Below, piece by piece: positions 42,424 through 55,463 of a stretch of 64,000 nucleotides of DNA. The position numbers were made by a program, and so were the translations under genes. Location of the stretch: positions 1,054,001-1,118,000 of the forward strand of contig NZ_CP043626.1 of the NCBI RefSeq assembly GCF_008807415.1, in the 5' to 3' direction. Every line of letters starts with the position of its first letter. Position 1 is the first letter of the stretch. This DNA is from Pseudomonas denitrificans (nom. rej.) (GTDB taxonomy: Bacteria > Pseudomonadota > Gammaproteobacteria > Pseudomonadales > Pseudomonadaceae). Under the pieces are notes generated by a model that saw only the letters and a program-made list of their open reading frames with translations, was not told the DNA's origin and did no database searches.

Positions 42424-45255
42424 ATGCACGAAAGCGTAATGCAGCGGATGTGGAACAGTGCCCATCTATCCGGTGGAAACGCTGCCTACGTCGAAGAGCT
42501 CTACGAGCTCTACCTGCACGACCCGAACGCTGTGCCAGAAGAGTGGCGCACGTACTTCCAGAAGCTCCCCGCCGACGGCAATCCTGCCCCCGACGTCTCG
42601 CATTCCTCTATCCGTGATCATTTCGTACTCCTGGCCAAGAACCAGCGCCGCGCTGCGCCTGTTTCCGCTGGCAGCGTAAGCACCGAGCACGAGAAAAAGC
42701 AGGTTGAAGTCCTGCGTCTGATCCTGGCATACCGTCTGCGTGGACATCAGGCAGCATCGCTCGATCCGCTGGGTCTCTGGGTGCGTACCGCTCCCTCCGA
42801 TCTGTCGCTCGAACACTACGGGCTCACCGCTGCAGACCTCGACACTACTTTCCGTACCGGTGAGCTCTACATCGGCAAGGAAGAAGCGACCCTGCGTGAA
42901 ATCATCGATGCGCTGAAGCAGACCTACTGCAGCACCATCGGCGCCGAGTTCATGCACATCGTCGATTCCGAGCAGCGCCACTGGTTCGCCCAGCGCCTTG
43001 AAAGCGTGCGCGGCCGTCCGACGTATTCCGCCGACGCCCGTTCCCACCTGCTCGAGCGCCTGACCGCTGCCGAAGGCCTGGAAAAGTACCTGGGCACCAA
43101 GTACCCGGGCACCAAGCGCTTCGGCCTGGAAGGCGGCGAGAGCCTGATCCCGATGATCGACGAGATCATCCAGCGCTCCGGCTCCTACGGCGTCAAGGAA
43201 ATCGTCATCGGCATGGCCCACCGTGGCCGTCTGAACGTCCTGGTCAACACCCTGGGCAAGAACCCGCGCGACCTCTTCGACGAGTTCGAAGGCAAGAAAC
43301 TGGTCGAACTGGGCTCGGGTGACGTGAAGTACCACCAGGGCTTCTCCTCCAACGTCATGACCACCGGCGGCGAAGTCCACCTGGCCCTGGCGTTCAACCC
43401 CTCGCACCTGGAAATCGTTTCCCCGGTGGTCGAGGGCTCGGTACGCGCTCGCCAGGACCGTCGCAAAGACGGCAGCGGCGACAAGGTCGTGCCGATTTCC
43501 ATCCACGGCGATGCCGCCTTCGCGGGGCAGGGCGTGGTCATGGAAACCTTCCAGATGTCGCAGACCCGTGCTTACAAGACGGGCGGCACCATCCACATCG
43601 TGATCAACAACCAGGTCGGCTTCACCACCAGCCGTCAGGACGATGCTCGTTCCACCGAGTACGCGACCGACGTGGCGAAGATGATCCAGGCGCCGATCTT
43701 CCATGTGAATGGCGACGATCCGGAAGCGGTCCTGTTCGTGACCCAGCTGGCCATCGATTACCGCATGCAGTTCAAGCGTGACGTGGTCATCGACCTGGTC
43801 TGCTACCGTCGTCGCGGCCACAACGAGGCCGACGAGCCGAGCGGCACCCAGCCGATGATGTACCAGCAGATCGCCAAGCAGCGCACCACCCGTGACCTGT
43901 ATGCCGACGCGCTGATCGCCGCTGGCGTGCAGACCACCGAGCAGGCCCAGGAGAAGGTCGACGAATACCGCGACGCTCTCGACAACGGCCTGCACGTGGT
44001 GAAGAGCCTGGTGAAGGAGCCCAACAAGGAGCTCTTCGTCGACTGGCGCCCGTACATCGGCCATGCCTGGACCGCCCGTCACGACACCCGTTGCGACCTG
44101 AAGACCCTGCAGGACCTGTCCAACAAGCTGCTGGAAACCCCGGACGGCTTCGTCATGCAGCGTCAGGTACAGAAGATCTACGAAGACCGCGCCAAGATGG
44201 CTGCCGGTGGCTTCCCGATCAACTGGGGCTTCGCCGAGAACCTGGCCTACGCCACCCTGCTGTTCGAAGGTCACCCGGTCCGCATGACCGGTCAGGACGT
44301 CGGCCGCGGCACCTTCTCGCACCGCCACGCGGCGCTGCACAACCAGAAGGACGACTCGGTCTACATCCCGCTGGCCAACCTGTTCGACGGCCAGCCGCGC
44401 GTCAGCCTGTACGACTCCTACCTCTCGGAAGAAGCTGTACTGGCGTTCGAATACGGCTACGCCACCACCACCCCGGATGCACTCGTGGTGTGGGAAGCGC
44501 AGTTCGGTGACTTCGCCAACGGTGCACAGGTCGTGATCGACCAGTTCATCACCAGCGGCGAAACCAAGTGGCAACGTCTGTGTGGTCTGACCATGCTGCT
44601 GCCGCACGGTTACGAGGGCCAGGGCCCGGAGCACTCCTCCGCGCGTCTGGAACGTTACCTGCAGCTGTGCGCCGAGCAGAACATCCAGGTCTGCGTGCCG
44701 ACTACTCCGGCCCAGGTCTACCACATGCTGCGTCGTCAGGTGATCCGTCCGCTGCGCAAGCCGCTGATCGTGATGACTCCGAAGTCGCTGCTGCGTCACA
44801 AGCTGGCCATCTCGACCCTGGAAGATCTGGCCGACGGTTCGTTCCAGACTGTGATCAACGAGATCGACAGCCTGGATCCGAAGAAAGTCGACCGCATCGT
44901 GCTGTGCAGCGGCAAGGTCTACTACGACCTGCTGGAGAAGCGTCGTGCCGAAGGTCTCGAGAATATCGCGATCGTTCGTATCGAGCAGCTGTATCCCTTC
45001 CCGGAAGACGATCTGACCGAGGTGCTGTCGCAGTACAAGAACCTCAAGCACATCGTCTGGTGCCAGGAAGAGCCGATGAACCAGGGCGCCTGGTTCTGCT
45101 CGCAGCACCACATGCGTCGTGTCATCGCCGCGCACAAGAAAGGTCTCAACCTGGAATACGCGGGCCGCGAAGGCTCGGCAGCTCCGGCTTGCGGCTACGC
45201 TTCGATGCACGCCGAGCAGCAGGAAAAACTGCTGCAGGACGCCTTCACCGTTTAA
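42424..45255 (+). CDS. sucA: 2-oxoglutarate dehydrogenase E1 component
   Basis: A 943-residue thiamine-diphosphate enzyme that decarboxylates 2-oxoglutarate and transfers succinyl to the lipoyl arm of SucB. The N-terminal E2-binding segment (MHESVMQRMWNSAHLSGGNAAYVEELYELYL) is present. ThDP/Mg binding is in VNGDDPEAVLFVTQLAIDYRMQFKRDVVIDLVCYRRRGHNEADEP and GMAHRGRLNVLVN. Length and ends are standard. A GAGGG lies about 10 bases upstream of the ATG. Confidence 0.97.
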   Translation: MHESVMQRMWNSAHLSGGNAAYVEELYELYLHDPNAVPEEWRTYFQKLPADGNPAPDVSHSSIRDHFVLLAKNQRRAAPVSAGSVSTEHEKKQVEVLRLILAYRLRGHQAASLDPLGLWVRTAPSDLSLEHYGLTAADLDTTFRTGELYIGKEEATLREIIDALKQTYCSTIGAEFMHIVDSEQRHWFAQRLESVRGRPTYSADARSHLLERLTAAEGLEKYLGTKYPGTKRFGLEGGESLIPMIDEIIQRSGSYGVKEIVIGMAHRGRLNVLVNTLGKNPRDLFDEFEGKKLVELGSGDVKYHQGFSSNVMTTGGEVHLALAFNPSHLEIVSPVVEGSVRARQDRRKDGSGDKVVPISIHGDAAFAGQGVVMETFQMSQTRAYKTGGTIHIVINNQVGFTTSRQDDARSTEYATDVAKMIQAPIFHVNGDDPEAVLFVTQLAIDYRMQFKRDVVIDLVCYRRRGHNEADEPSGTQPMMYQQIAKQRTTRDLYADALIAAGVQTTEQAQEKVDEYRDALDNGLHVVKSLVKEPNKELFVDWRPYIGHAWTARHDTRCDLKTLQDLSNKLLETPDGFVMQRQVQKIYEDRAKMAAGGFPINWGFAENLAYATLLFEGHPVRMTGQDVGRGTFSHRHAALHNQKDDSVYIPLANLFDGQPRVSLYDSYLSEEAVLAFEYGYATTTPDALVVWEAQFGDFANGAQVVIDQFITSGETKWQRLCGLTMLLPHGYEGQGPEHSSARLERYLQLCAEQNIQVCVPTTPAQVYHMLRRQVIRPLRKPLIVMTPKSLLRHKLAISTLEDLADGSFQTVINEIDSLDPKKVDRIVLCSGKVYYDLLEKRRAEGLENIAIVRIEQLYPFPEDDLTEVLSQYKNLKHIVWCQEEPMNQGAWFCSQHHMRRVIAAHKKGLNLEYAGREGSAAPACGYASMHAEQQEKLLQDAFTV

Positions 45256-45297
45256 CGCCAACGCGCAGTTGATACCGAATTTAAGGAAACACACATA

Positions 45298-46530
45298 ATG
45301 GCTATCGAAATCAAAGCCCCAACCTTCCCGGAATCGGTTGCCGACGGCACCGTCGCAACCTGGCACAAGAAGGTCGGTGAAGCCGTCAAGCGTGACGAGC
45401 TGATCGTCGACATCGAGACCGACAAGGTCGTGATCGAAGTACTGGCCGAGGCCGACGGCGTCCTGGCTGAGATCGTCAAGAACGAAGGCGACACCGTTCT
45501 TTCCAACGAACTGCTGGGCAAGCTGAGCGAAGGCGGTGCTGCCGCTGCCGCTCCGGCTGCTGCCTCGGCTCCGGCTGCCGCCCCGGCTGCTGCTGCCCCG
45601 GCCGCCGCTGCCGGCGACGACAACATCCTCTCGCCGGCTGCCCGCAAGCTGGCCGAAGAGAACGGCATCGACCCGAACAGCCTGGCCGGCACCGGCAAGG
45701 GCGGTCGCGTGACCAAGGAAGACGTCGTAGCCGCCGTTGAAGCCAAGAAGAATGCCCCGGCTGCCGCTCCGGCCGCCAAGGCAGCTGCTCCGGCCGCTGC
45801 CGCTGCTCCCGTGTTCGCCGCTGGCGACCGCGTCGAGAAGCGCGTGCCGATGACCCGCCTGCGCGCCAAGGTTGCCGAGCGTCTGGTCGAAGCCCAGTCC
45901 TCCATGGCCATGCTGACTACCTTCAACGAAGTCAACATGAAGCCGATCATGGACCTGCGCAACAAGTACAAGGACCTGTTCGAGAAGAAGCACAACGGCG
46001 TTCGCCTGGGCTTCATGTCCTTCTTCGTCAAGGCCGCCACCGAAGCCCTGAAGCGCTTCCCGGGCGTCAACGCCTCGATCGACGGCAACGACATCGTCTA
46101 CCACGGCTACCAGGACATCGGTGTGGCAGTTTCCAGCGACCGCGGTCTGGTCGTACCGGTTCTGCGCAACGCCGAGTTCATGAGCCTGGCCGAGATCGAG
46201 AACGGCATCGCCACCTTCGGCAAGAAAGCCAAAGACGGCAAGCTGTCCATCGAAGACATGACCGGTGGTACTTTCACCATTTCCAACGGTGGCGTATTCG
46301 GTTCCCTTCTGTCGACTCCGATCGTCAACCCGCCGCAGACCGCCATCCTCGGCATGCACAAGATCCAGGAACGCCCGATGGCCGTTAATGGCCAGGTAGT
46401 GATCCTGCCGATGATGTACCTGGCGCTGTCCTACGATCACCGCATGATCGATGGCAAGGAAGCGGTAAGCTTCCTGGTCACCATGAAGGATCTGCTGGAA
46501 GATCCGGCTCGCCTGCTGCTCGACGTCTGA
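45298..46530 (+). CDS. sucB: Dihydrolipoyllysine-residue succinyltransferase (2-oxoglutarate dehydrogenase E2)
   Basis: A 410-residue E2 core. The lipoyl domain has Lys43 in [12 protein letters not shown]. An Ala/Pro linker (about 80-105) follows, then the peripheral-subunit-binding domain ([33 protein letters not shown]), a second Ala/Pro linker, and the catalytic domain ending in the [10 protein letters not shown] active-site motif. It receives succinyl groups from SucA, transfers them to CoA, and is reoxidised by LpdG. Confidence 0.97.
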   Translation: MAIEIKAPTFPESVADGTVATWHKKVGEAVKRDELIVDIETDKVVIEVLAEADGVLAEIVKNEGDTVLSNELLGKLSEGGAAAAAPAAASAPAAAPAAAAPAAAAGDDNILSPAARKLAEENGIDPNSLAGTGKGGRVTKEDVVAAVEAKKNAPAAAPAAKAAAPAAAAAPVFAAGDRVEKRVPMTRLRAKVAERLVEAQSSMAMLTTFNEVNMKPIMDLRNKYKDLFEKKHNGVRLGFMSFFVKAATEALKRFPGVNASIDGNDIVYHGYQDIGVAVSSDRGLVVPVLRNAEFMSLAEIENGIATFGKKAKDGKLSIEDMTGGTFTISNGGVFGSLLSTPIVNPPQTAILGMHKIQERPMAVNGQVVILPMMYLALSYDHRMIDGKEAVSFLVTMKDLLEDPARLLLDV

Positions 46531-46608
46531 TACGTCAGTTCACACGACGGCCCCGTACTACACGACGGCTCCGCAAGGGGCCGTCCGCTTCACCGGAATA
46601 AGGATTGA

Positions 46609-48048
<1,440 letters not shown>

Positions 48049-48208
48049 GGAACGGGACCACGGCGGGGAGGGCGGCAGTCTTTTGCGAGGGGCTGCCGTC
48101 CATCCCGCCGGATCGTTTCTCCCCCGAGGGGGACTCGGTCACAGGTGGCGTGGTGCCACGAGCGCCGCGCCGAATGCGCAATACCCAAGACGAAAACGGT
48201 AGACAAGC

Positions 48209-49374
48209 ATGAATCTCCACGAATATCAGGGTAAGCAGCTGTTCGCTGAGTACGGCCTGCCCGTATCCAAGGGCTTCGCCGTCGACACACCCGAAGAGGC
48301 CGCAGAAGCCTGTGAAAAAATCGGTGGTACCGAGTGGGTCGTTAAGGCCCAGGTACACGCCGGTGGCCGCGGTAAAGCGGGCGGTGTGAAGCTGGTCAAG
48401 AGCAAAGAGGACGCCAAGGCGTTCGCCGCCAACTGGCTGGGCAAGCGTCTGGTGACTTACCAGACTGACGCCAATGGCCAGCCGGTCAGCAAGATCCTGG
48501 TGGAATCCTGCACCGACATCGACAAGGAGCTGTACCTCGGCGCCGTTGTCGACCGTTCCAGCCGTCGCATCGTCTTCATGGCCTCCACCGAAGGTGGCGT
48601 GGACATCGAGAAAGTTGCGCACGAAACCCCTGAGAAGATCCTCAAGGCGACCATCGATCCGCTGGTTGGCGCGCAGCCTTACCAGGGTCGTGAGCTGGCC
48701 TTCCAGCTGGGCCTGAAGGGCGACCAGATCAAGCAGTTCACCCACATCTTCGTGGGCCTGGCCAAGCTGTTCCAGGACTACGACCTGGCGCTGCTGGAAG
48801 TGAACCCGCTGGTGATCAAGAAAGACGGCAACCTGCACTGCCTGGACGCCAAGATCAACATCGACTCCAACGCCATGTACCGTCAGCCCAAGCTGCGCGC
48901 CATGCACGACCCGTCCCAGGACGACGCTCGTGAAGCCCATGCGCAGAAGTGGGAACTGAACTACGTCGCGCTGGAAGGCAACATCGGTTGCATGGTCAAC
49001 GGCGCTGGCCTGGCCATGGGCACCATGGACATCGTCAACCTGCACGGCGGCAAGCCGGCCAACTTCCTCGACGTTGGCGGCGGTGCCACCAAAGAGCGCG
49101 TGACCGAAGCGTTCAAGATCATCCTGTCCGACAGCAACGTCGCTGCCGTTCTGGTGAACATCTTCGGCGGCATCGTTCGCTGCGACATGATTGCCGAAGG
49201 CATCATCGGCGCCGTGAAAGAAGTCGGCGTGAAAATCCCGGTTGTCGTTCGTCTGGAAGGCAACAACGCCGACCTCGGCGCCAAGGTCCTGGCCGAAAGC
49301 GGTCTGAACATCATCGCGGCGACCAGCCTGACCGACGCTGCCCAGCAAGTCGTCAAGGCCGCGGAGGGTAAGTA

Positions 49375-49375
<1 letters not shown>
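48209..49375 (+). CDS. sucC: Succinyl-CoA synthetase beta subunit
   Basis: A 388-residue ATP-grasp subunit that couples succinyl-CoA cleavage to nucleotide phosphorylation. [41 protein letters not shown] (nucleotide site), [22 protein letters not shown] (Mg site) and [17 protein letters not shown] are family hallmarks. It is separated from lpdG by 160 bases, and the ribosome site is weak, so a separate control point is possible. Its stop overlaps sucD (TAATG). Confidence 0.97.
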
Positions 49376-50256
<881 letters not shown>

Positions 50257-50738
50257 GCGCCTCGCTTATTTAACCGTCTGTCAACAGAGGCCACCTTCGG
50301 GTGGCCTCTGTCGTTATGGCGGCGTCTACAAAGTGTCGTTCAGGCGACACCCGCTTTCATTCCGCGGACGATCTGACGTATGTCAGTGCAGTTCATCGGA
50401 ATAGATCGTTAGGCTAGCAACTATATGAAGCGTCGCGTTCCCCACAAGGGAAGGCTCGCTCACCGTCAATTCCTACCCGGAAGCGACGGCGATTCCTGAC
50501 CGGCAAGGATGTCGGGATAACCAGAATGCAGGAGCAACCGGGCCACGAGCCCATGGAAAACCTCTGCTATCGGACTTCCAAGAACAAATCACCGTACCGA
50601 TGACAGCAGCATCACAGGATGCCCAGGCTCGCCCAGCGTGAGTCGGCCAATCCCGTTCGATGCGGCTTTGTCACGTCTGTATGGTGTGCGTGCCTTGGGA
50701 GACCACGAAACCGTTTCAGCACTGTGGTATTTCCCTTC
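50257..50738. other. 482-base gap between sucD and braB
   Basis: Holds the sucD terminator (50285-50310), a small inverted repeat GTGTCG-TTCAGG-CGACAC (50333-50350) and a long presumed braB leader. A 25-codon open frame from ATG 50526 to TGA 50603 (MQEQPGHEPMENLCYRTSKN...) is possible but has no branched-chain-amino-acid codon run and no strong ribosome site. No promoter could be chosen with confidence, and no RNA gene is recognised. Confidence 0.5.
50285..50310 (+). terminator. Terminator of the TCA operon
   Basis: CAGAGGCCACC-TTCG-GGTGGCCTCTG: a perfect 11-base stem with a tetraloop, 28 bases after the sucD stop. The following TCGTTA is a poor T-tract. Confidence 0.75.
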
Positions 50739-52052
50739 ATGAAAGTCTTGAAAGGCCAGGACGTCCTGGCACTTGGTTTTATGACCTTCGCGCTGTTCGT
50801 CGGCGCGGGCAACATCATCTTCCCGCCGATCGTGGGCCTGCAGTCAGGGCCGCATGTGTGGATGGCCGCGCTGGGCTTCCTGATCACCGCGGTCGGCCTG
50901 CCGGTGATCACCGTCGTCGCGCTGGCCAAGGTCGGTGGGGCGATGGACACCCTGAGCCACCCCATCGGCAAGGTCGCCGGCGGGTTGCTGGCGGCTGTCT
51001 GCTACCTGTCGGTCGGGCCGCTGTTCGCCACCCCGCGTACCGCCACCGTGTCCTTCGAAGTCGGCCTGGCGCCGCTGACCGGGGAGGGCGCGCTGCCGCT
51101 GTTCCTCTACAGCCTGGTGTACTTCGCGGTGGTACTGGTGATCTCGCTGTATCCGGGCAAGCTGCTCGATACCGTCGGCCGCTTCCTCGCGCCGCTGAAG
51201 ATCATTGCCCTGGCCGCCCTGGGCATTGCCGCCTTCATGCTGCCGGCCGGTCCCATCGGCGTCGCTGAACCGGCCTACCAGGCCGCGGCGTTCTCCCAGG
51301 GCTTCGTCAATGGCTACCTGACCATGGACACCCTCGGCGCGCTGGTCTTCGGCATCGTCATCGTCAACGCGATCCGCTCCCGTGGCGTCGACTCGCCGCG
51401 GCTGATCACCCGCTACGCCATCATCGCCGGCCTGATCGCCGGGGTCGGCCTGGCGCTGGTATACATCAGCCTGTTCCGCCTGGGCTCGGGCAGCCACGAC
51501 ATCGCCGCCGGTGCCGCCAACGGCGCTGCCGTCCTGCACGCCTATGTACAGCACACCTTCGGCTCGCTGGGCAGCACCTTCCTCGCCGTGCTCATCGCGC
51601 TGGCCTGCCTGGTCACCGCCGTTGGCCTGACCTGCGCCTGCGCCGAGTACTTCTGCCGCATCCTGCCGCTGTCGTACCGCAGCCTGGTGGTCATCCTCGC
51701 CGGCTTCTCGCTGCTGGTATCGAACCTGGGCCTGACCAAGCTCATCCAGTTCTCGATCCCGGTGCTGACCGCCATCTACCCTCCGTGCATCGTGCTGGTG
51801 GCGCTGAGCTTCTGCGCCAGCCTGTGGCGTTCGCAGACCCGCATCGTCGCCCCGGTAATGGTGATCTCCTTCGTCTTCGGCCTCATCGATGCCCTGAAGG
51901 GCGCCAAGCTCGACGCCTGGATGCCGGCGTGGATGGAACACCTGCCGCTGGCCGAACAGGGCCTCGCCTGGCTGATCCCTTCGGTCGTGATGCTGGCCGT
52001 AATGGTGGTGATTGATCGCCTGCTGGGCAAACCTCAGGAAGCGATGGCCTGA
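50739..52052 (+). CDS. braB: Branched-chain amino acid:cation symporter (LIVCS family, BraB/BrnQ)
   Basis: A 437-residue carrier with about 12 hydrophobic segments. [37 protein letters not shown] is the hallmark N-terminus of Na+-coupled Leu/Ile/Val importers; the adjacent sucD matches the braB position in P. aeruginosa. The frame opens at 50619, but the ATG at 50739 gives the family N-terminus. The bases just before it (GTATTTCCCTTC) lack a Shine-Dalgarno sequence, which is unusual. Terminator at 52069-52096. Confidence 0.92.
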   Translation: MKVLKGQDVLALGFMTFALFVGAGNIIFPPIVGLQSGPHVWMAALGFLITAVGLPVITVVALAKVGGAMDTLSHPIGKVAGGLLAAVCYLSVGPLFATPRTATVSFEVGLAPLTGEGALPLFLYSLVYFAVVLVISLYPGKLLDTVGRFLAPLKIIALAALGIAAFMLPAGPIGVAEPAYQAAAFSQGFVNGYLTMDTLGALVFGIVIVNAIRSRGVDSPRLITRYAIIAGLIAGVGLALVYISLFRLGSGSHDIAAGAANGAAVLHAYVQHTFGSLGSTFLAVLIALACLVTAVGLTCACAEYFCRILPLSYRSLVVILAGFSLLVSNLGLTKLIQFSIPVLTAIYPPCIVLVALSFCASLWRSQTRIVAPVMVISFVFGLIDALKGAKLDAWMPAWMEHLPLAEQGLAWLIPSVVMLAVMVVIDRLLGKPQEAMA

Positions 52053-52068
52053 TATCCTGCCATCCACG

Positions 52069-52096
52069 AAAAGGCCGCCCACAAGGCGGCCTTTTT
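52069..52096. terminator. Terminator between braB and the DUF1329 gene
   Basis: AAAAGGCCGCC (52069-52079) and GGCGGCCTTTT (52085-52095) with A and T tracts, serving both convergent genes. Confidence 0.87.
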
Positions 52097-52128
52097 CATG
52101 CAGGTCGATTTATCCCGTTCGCTGAAGG

Positions 52129-53484
52129 TCAGCGGATGCCCTGGTTCCTCAGCGCCGTCGGGGTGTAGTCGACGCTGCTGGCCTTGAAGCCGAACTCCAC
52201 CTGGGACTTCTCCTGGTTGGTCAGGCCGGACACCAGGTAGCGACCATTGATGAGGTCATAGATGGCCTCCACGCCCAGCCAGGGAATCTGCTTGTCGTAC
52301 AGCGGTGTCATGAAGCTCTCGCCCACGCGCCAGAGGGTGCCGCGGCCGTCGTAGTGGTCGGCGAGCACGGCCTGCCAGGTGTCCTCGTCGAGGAACAGCA
52401 CGCGGCGTGCATAGATGTGTCGCTCGCCGGCGCGCAGGGTGCCTTCGACCTGCCAGACGCGGTGTTTCTCGTAGCGCACCAGGTCCTGGTTGAGGTGGCC
52501 GGGTTTGACCAGGTCGTCATAGCGGTGGGTGGTGGAGTCCAGGGCGAAGCTGTTGTAGGGCACATAGATTTCCTTCTTGCCCACCAGCTTCCAGTCATAG
52601 CGGTCCGGCGCGCCGTTGAACATGTCCAGGTTGTCCGCGACACGCAGGCCATCGGAGGCCGGGTAGGGGCCGTCGTAGGCGATCTGCGGGGCGCGGCGCA
52701 CGCGGCGCTGGCCAGCGTTGTAGACCCAGGCCATGCGTGGCTCGCGGACCTGGTCGAGGGTCTCGTGGACCAGCACCACATCGCCCGCCAGGCGCGCCGG
52801 CGCGGTGACCAGCTGCTTGTAGTAGAAGAGGACGTTGTTGTCCTTGTCCGGGCTGTAGTCGGTGAGCTGGTCGCGATAGCTGAACTGCTGCTGGAAGTAG
52901 GTGGGCGTGTAGGTGCCGCTGGCGGTGGGCGTCGCCTGCACGTGCAGACGCTGGGCGCTGCCGCCGCGGTAGCGGGTGATGTGGTTCCACAACGCCTCGA
53001 CGCCGCTCTGCGGAATGGGGAAGGGAATCGCCGTCTGGAAGTCCTTCAGGCCATTGCCGCCCTCGACCAGGCTGGCATGGCGCGCATTCGCGGACACAGC
53101 TTGCAGTACCGCTGCCGGGTAGGTCGCCGAGCGATGCGCGGGATAGACGTTGAGGTGGTAATCCGGGTAGCGCTGCAGCATCGCCTGCTGGCCCGGCGTG
53201 AGGTTCGCCGCGTACTGCGCCATATTCTTCGCGGTGATGGTGAACAGCGGTTTTTCCGCGGCGAAGGGGTCGCTCAGGCGGCCGTCAGCGCCGCGACTGC
53301 CTGCGTTGGCTGGCAGGCCGCCGTCCCAGGCGGGAATGCTGCCGTCGGCATTGCCGGCGCGCTCCGCACCCAGGGGCGTGAGGGTGTTGCCCAGTTTCGC
53401 CGCTTCCGTTTCGGGAACGGCAGCCTGGAGGTTGAAGGGCAGGGCCAGGAACAGCAGTGAAGCGCACGCAAGTTTCTTGTTCAT
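52129..53484 (-). CDS. DUF1329 exported outer-membrane-associated protein
   Basis: A 451-residue protein with signal peptide MNKKLACASLLFLALPFNLQA cleaved before AVPETEAAKLG. DUF1329 marks: [84 protein letters not shown]. The fold is LolB/LppX-like (hydrophobic-ligand binding). It is the last gene of the TetR-led minus-strand cluster, 14 bases after its usual partner DUF1302. Together they are associated with uptake of hydrophobic substrates such as steroids and terpenoids in proteobacteria; the exact role is unsettled. Confidence 0.88.
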   Translation of the reverse strand: MNKKLACASLLFLALPFNLQAAVPETEAAKLGNTLTPLGAERAGNADGSIPAWDGGLPANAGSRGADGRLSDPFAAEKPLFTITAKNMAQYAANLTPGQQAMLQRYPDYHLNVYPAHRSATYPAAVLQAVSANARHASLVEGGNGLKDFQTAIPFPIPQSGVEALWNHITRYRGGSAQRLHVQATPTASGTYTPTYFQQQFSYRDQLTDYSPDKDNNVLFYYKQLVTAPARLAGDVVLVHETLDQVREPRMAWVYNAGQRRVRRAPQIAYDGPYPASDGLRVADNLDMFNGAPDRYDWKLVGKKEIYVPYNSFALDSTTHRYDDLVKPGHLNQDLVRYEKHRVWQVEGTLRAGERHIYARRVLFLDEDTWQAVLADHYDGRGTLWRVGESFMTPLYDKQIPWLGVEAIYDLINGRYLVSGLTNQEKSQVEFGFKASSVDYTPTALRNQGIR

Positions 53485-53498
53485 CGGTTTTTCTCCGC

Positions 53499-55349
53499 TT
53501 AGAACGACACGCCAAAGCTCAGGGCAAGGAAGTCCCGGTCGGTATTCACGTTGTACTTACCGCCGAAGAAGTTGGTGTAGGAAAGGCTCATGTTGTAGGT
53601 GTTGAGGTAGGTGCCATCGACGCCGATGCTGATCGCCCGCGCGCCCTGGTTGAAGCCCGGCTCCGGGGCGTAGCCGTGGACGTCGTGGGACCAGGCCAGG
53701 TTGGGTCGCACCGTGGCGCCGTCGATGAGGTCGGCGTATTCCCAGATCGCCCGCGTCTGGTAGCCCCAGGCGGTGCTGGTGACGAAGCCGGAGTCGTTGC
53801 AGTACTGCGGCGTGACGCTGTTGCCGGTGCACAGGCTGTTGTCGGGGTACAACGCGCCCTGGCCGAACACCGGGCTGCGGCCGTAGCGCAGCTCGTCGTC
53901 GCCGCCCAGGCCGCCGACGTGGGTGACGCCGATCTCGCCGATCAGGGTCAGGCGGTCGGCGCCCATCACCTGGTCGAAGAAGTGCGTGGCGGTGACCTGC
54001 GCCTGGGTCACTTCCTTGCGCCGGTAACCCTTGAGGACCGTGTCGTTGGCCGGTGCCGGCGCATCGCCGTAGACCGGTGTGAGCGCCGGTATGCCCAGGG
54101 TCGAGGTGACCAGGTCGACCGGGTTGATCTGCACCGGCATGTTCGGCCGGTAGCTGATCTCGCCGGCCAGGGTGGTGCCGGTGGGCAGGCTGGTGCTGAA
54201 GCTCAGCCCGTAGAGCTGGATGTCCTCGGGGTAGTCGGCGAAGTACTGCGCGCTGCCCAGCCGATAGGCCTGGGTCAGTTGCTGGCCGGCGCTGCTGCCG
54301 ATCACCGCGCCGCAGAGCGCGTCGGGAATGCCGAGGTTGCCACACAGTTGCGGGGCGAAGCCCAGGTCGGCGGCGTGCGGGCCGCTGCGCACGCTGAGGT
54401 AGGGCTGGCGGCTGTGGTAGTTGATGAAGTAGCCGGCGAATTCGCTGTCCAGTTCCGGGGCGAACCAGCGCAGCGCCGCGCCCCACTGGCCGTCGTCGCG
54501 CGCTTCGTTGTCCTTGCCGCGAGGGATGACGATGCCTTCGTCGGTCAGGTTGATTCCGGCTGGCGCCAGGGCCTGTACCGCCAGCGGGTTCTGATTGATC
54601 ACCGGGCCGGCGGCGAGACCGTTGCAGCCGTCGGCCATCACGTCGGTGGTGGAGAAGAAGGTGCCGCAGTTGTCGATCACTGTCTTCTGCCACTGCAACT
54701 GGTAGAAGGCCTCGGCGGACAGGTGCTCGCTGAAGTTCTGCGAGACGTAGAACATGTTCACCGGGATCAGGCCTTCCTTGATCTCCGAGCCGGGCCGGCG
54801 GAAGGCGGCGACGTCGATCGGGTTGATGGCGTTGATGCCGCCCTGGATGAAGGTGCTCTCGCCCCAGCTCACCACCTGCTTGCCCAGGCGCACGGTGCCG
54901 GGCAGGTCGCCGATGCTGTAGTTGTGGTAGAGGAAGGCATCGAGGAACTCGGCGCCCGACGCCTTGGCGCCTTCCTCGCGGCCGTTGTCATCGATGTCCT
55001 TGAAGTGCAGGTGCTCGTCCTTGAGCTTGAAGTCGTACCAGTACTTGCCGCGGAGGAAGGCGCCGGAGTCGCCGTACTTGAGCTCCAGGTCGTGGATGCC
55101 CTTGAACACCTTGGAGAGGGTGTCGCCCTCGCGGAAGTTGCGCTTGCCGTCATCCGAGCTGTGGCTGTGCAGCAGTGCGGCGTCGGCGTTGCGCATGGCC
55201 CAGCTGGCGCCGACTGACAGGCTGGAGTCGAACTGCCCTTCGATCTCGCCAAGGGAGAAGGTGAAGGCTTGCGCGCCGTTACCGAAGAGGGCCAGGCCGA
55301 TGGCGGCGGGTAGCGCAAGCTTGTGCAAGGCGGGTGATCTGCGGTTCAT
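53499..55349 (-). CDS. DUF1302 outer-membrane beta-barrel-like protein
   Basis: A 616-residue protein with a signal peptide (KLALPAAIGLALFGNGAQA) before FTFSLGEIEGQFDSSLSVGASW. The alternating aromatic/hydrophobic strands and C-terminal aromatic (DRDFLALSFGVSF) indicate an outer-membrane barrel. DUF1302 marks include LGKQVVSWGESTFIQGGINAINPIDVAAFRRPGSEIKEGLIPVNM. Pairs with the DUF1329 gene. An AAnAAnAA motif (55363-55373, minus strand) lies upstream of the ribosome site. Confidence 0.88.
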   Translation of the reverse strand: MNRRSPALHKLALPAAIGLALFGNGAQAFTFSLGEIEGQFDSSLSVGASWAMRNADAALLHSHSSDDGKRNFREGDTLSKVFKGIHDLELKYGDSGAFLRGKYWYDFKLKDEHLHFKDIDDNGREEGAKASGAEFLDAFLYHNYSIGDLPGTVRLGKQVVSWGESTFIQGGINAINPIDVAAFRRPGSEIKEGLIPVNMFYVSQNFSEHLSAEAFYQLQWQKTVIDNCGTFFSTTDVMADGCNGLAAGPVINQNPLAVQALAPAGINLTDEGIVIPRGKDNEARDDGQWGAALRWFAPELDSEFAGYFINYHSRQPYLSVRSGPHAADLGFAPQLCGNLGIPDALCGAVIGSSAGQQLTQAYRLGSAQYFADYPEDIQLYGLSFSTSLPTGTTLAGEISYRPNMPVQINPVDLVTSTLGIPALTPVYGDAPAPANDTVLKGYRRKEVTQAQVTATHFFDQVMGADRLTLIGEIGVTHVGGLGGDDELRYGRSPVFGQGALYPDNSLCTGNSVTPQYCNDSGFVTSTAWGYQTRAIWEYADLIDGATVRPNLAWSHDVHGYAPEPGFNQGARAISIGVDGTYLNTYNMSLSYTNFFGGKYNVNTDRDFLALSFGVSF

Positions 55350-55414
55350 CTGAAACGACCTCTTGTTGTTGTTCTGTCGTCTGCCGGCCCTTTTTCGGGC
55401 GCAGCGGCTCCCCG

Positions 55415-55437
55415 CTGGCCCGCGGTCTGCGGGCCAG
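55415..55437. repeat. Hairpin between the MBL and DUF1302 genes
   Basis: CTGGCCCGC (55415-55423), loop GGTCT, GCGGGCCAG (55429-55437): a perfect 9-base GC stem without a T-tract. It may set relative mRNA stability in the cluster. Confidence 0.5.
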
Positions 55438-55463
55438 TTGATGAAGGTGGTGAGGTGGAGGCG

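Noticed and set aside
42466..46440. A 1324-residue open frame antisense to sucA and sucB
   Set aside because: Shadow of strongly biased high-GC codons on the plus strand. Composition is His/Val/Asp-repetitive and unlike any protein, and the plus-strand genes are certain.
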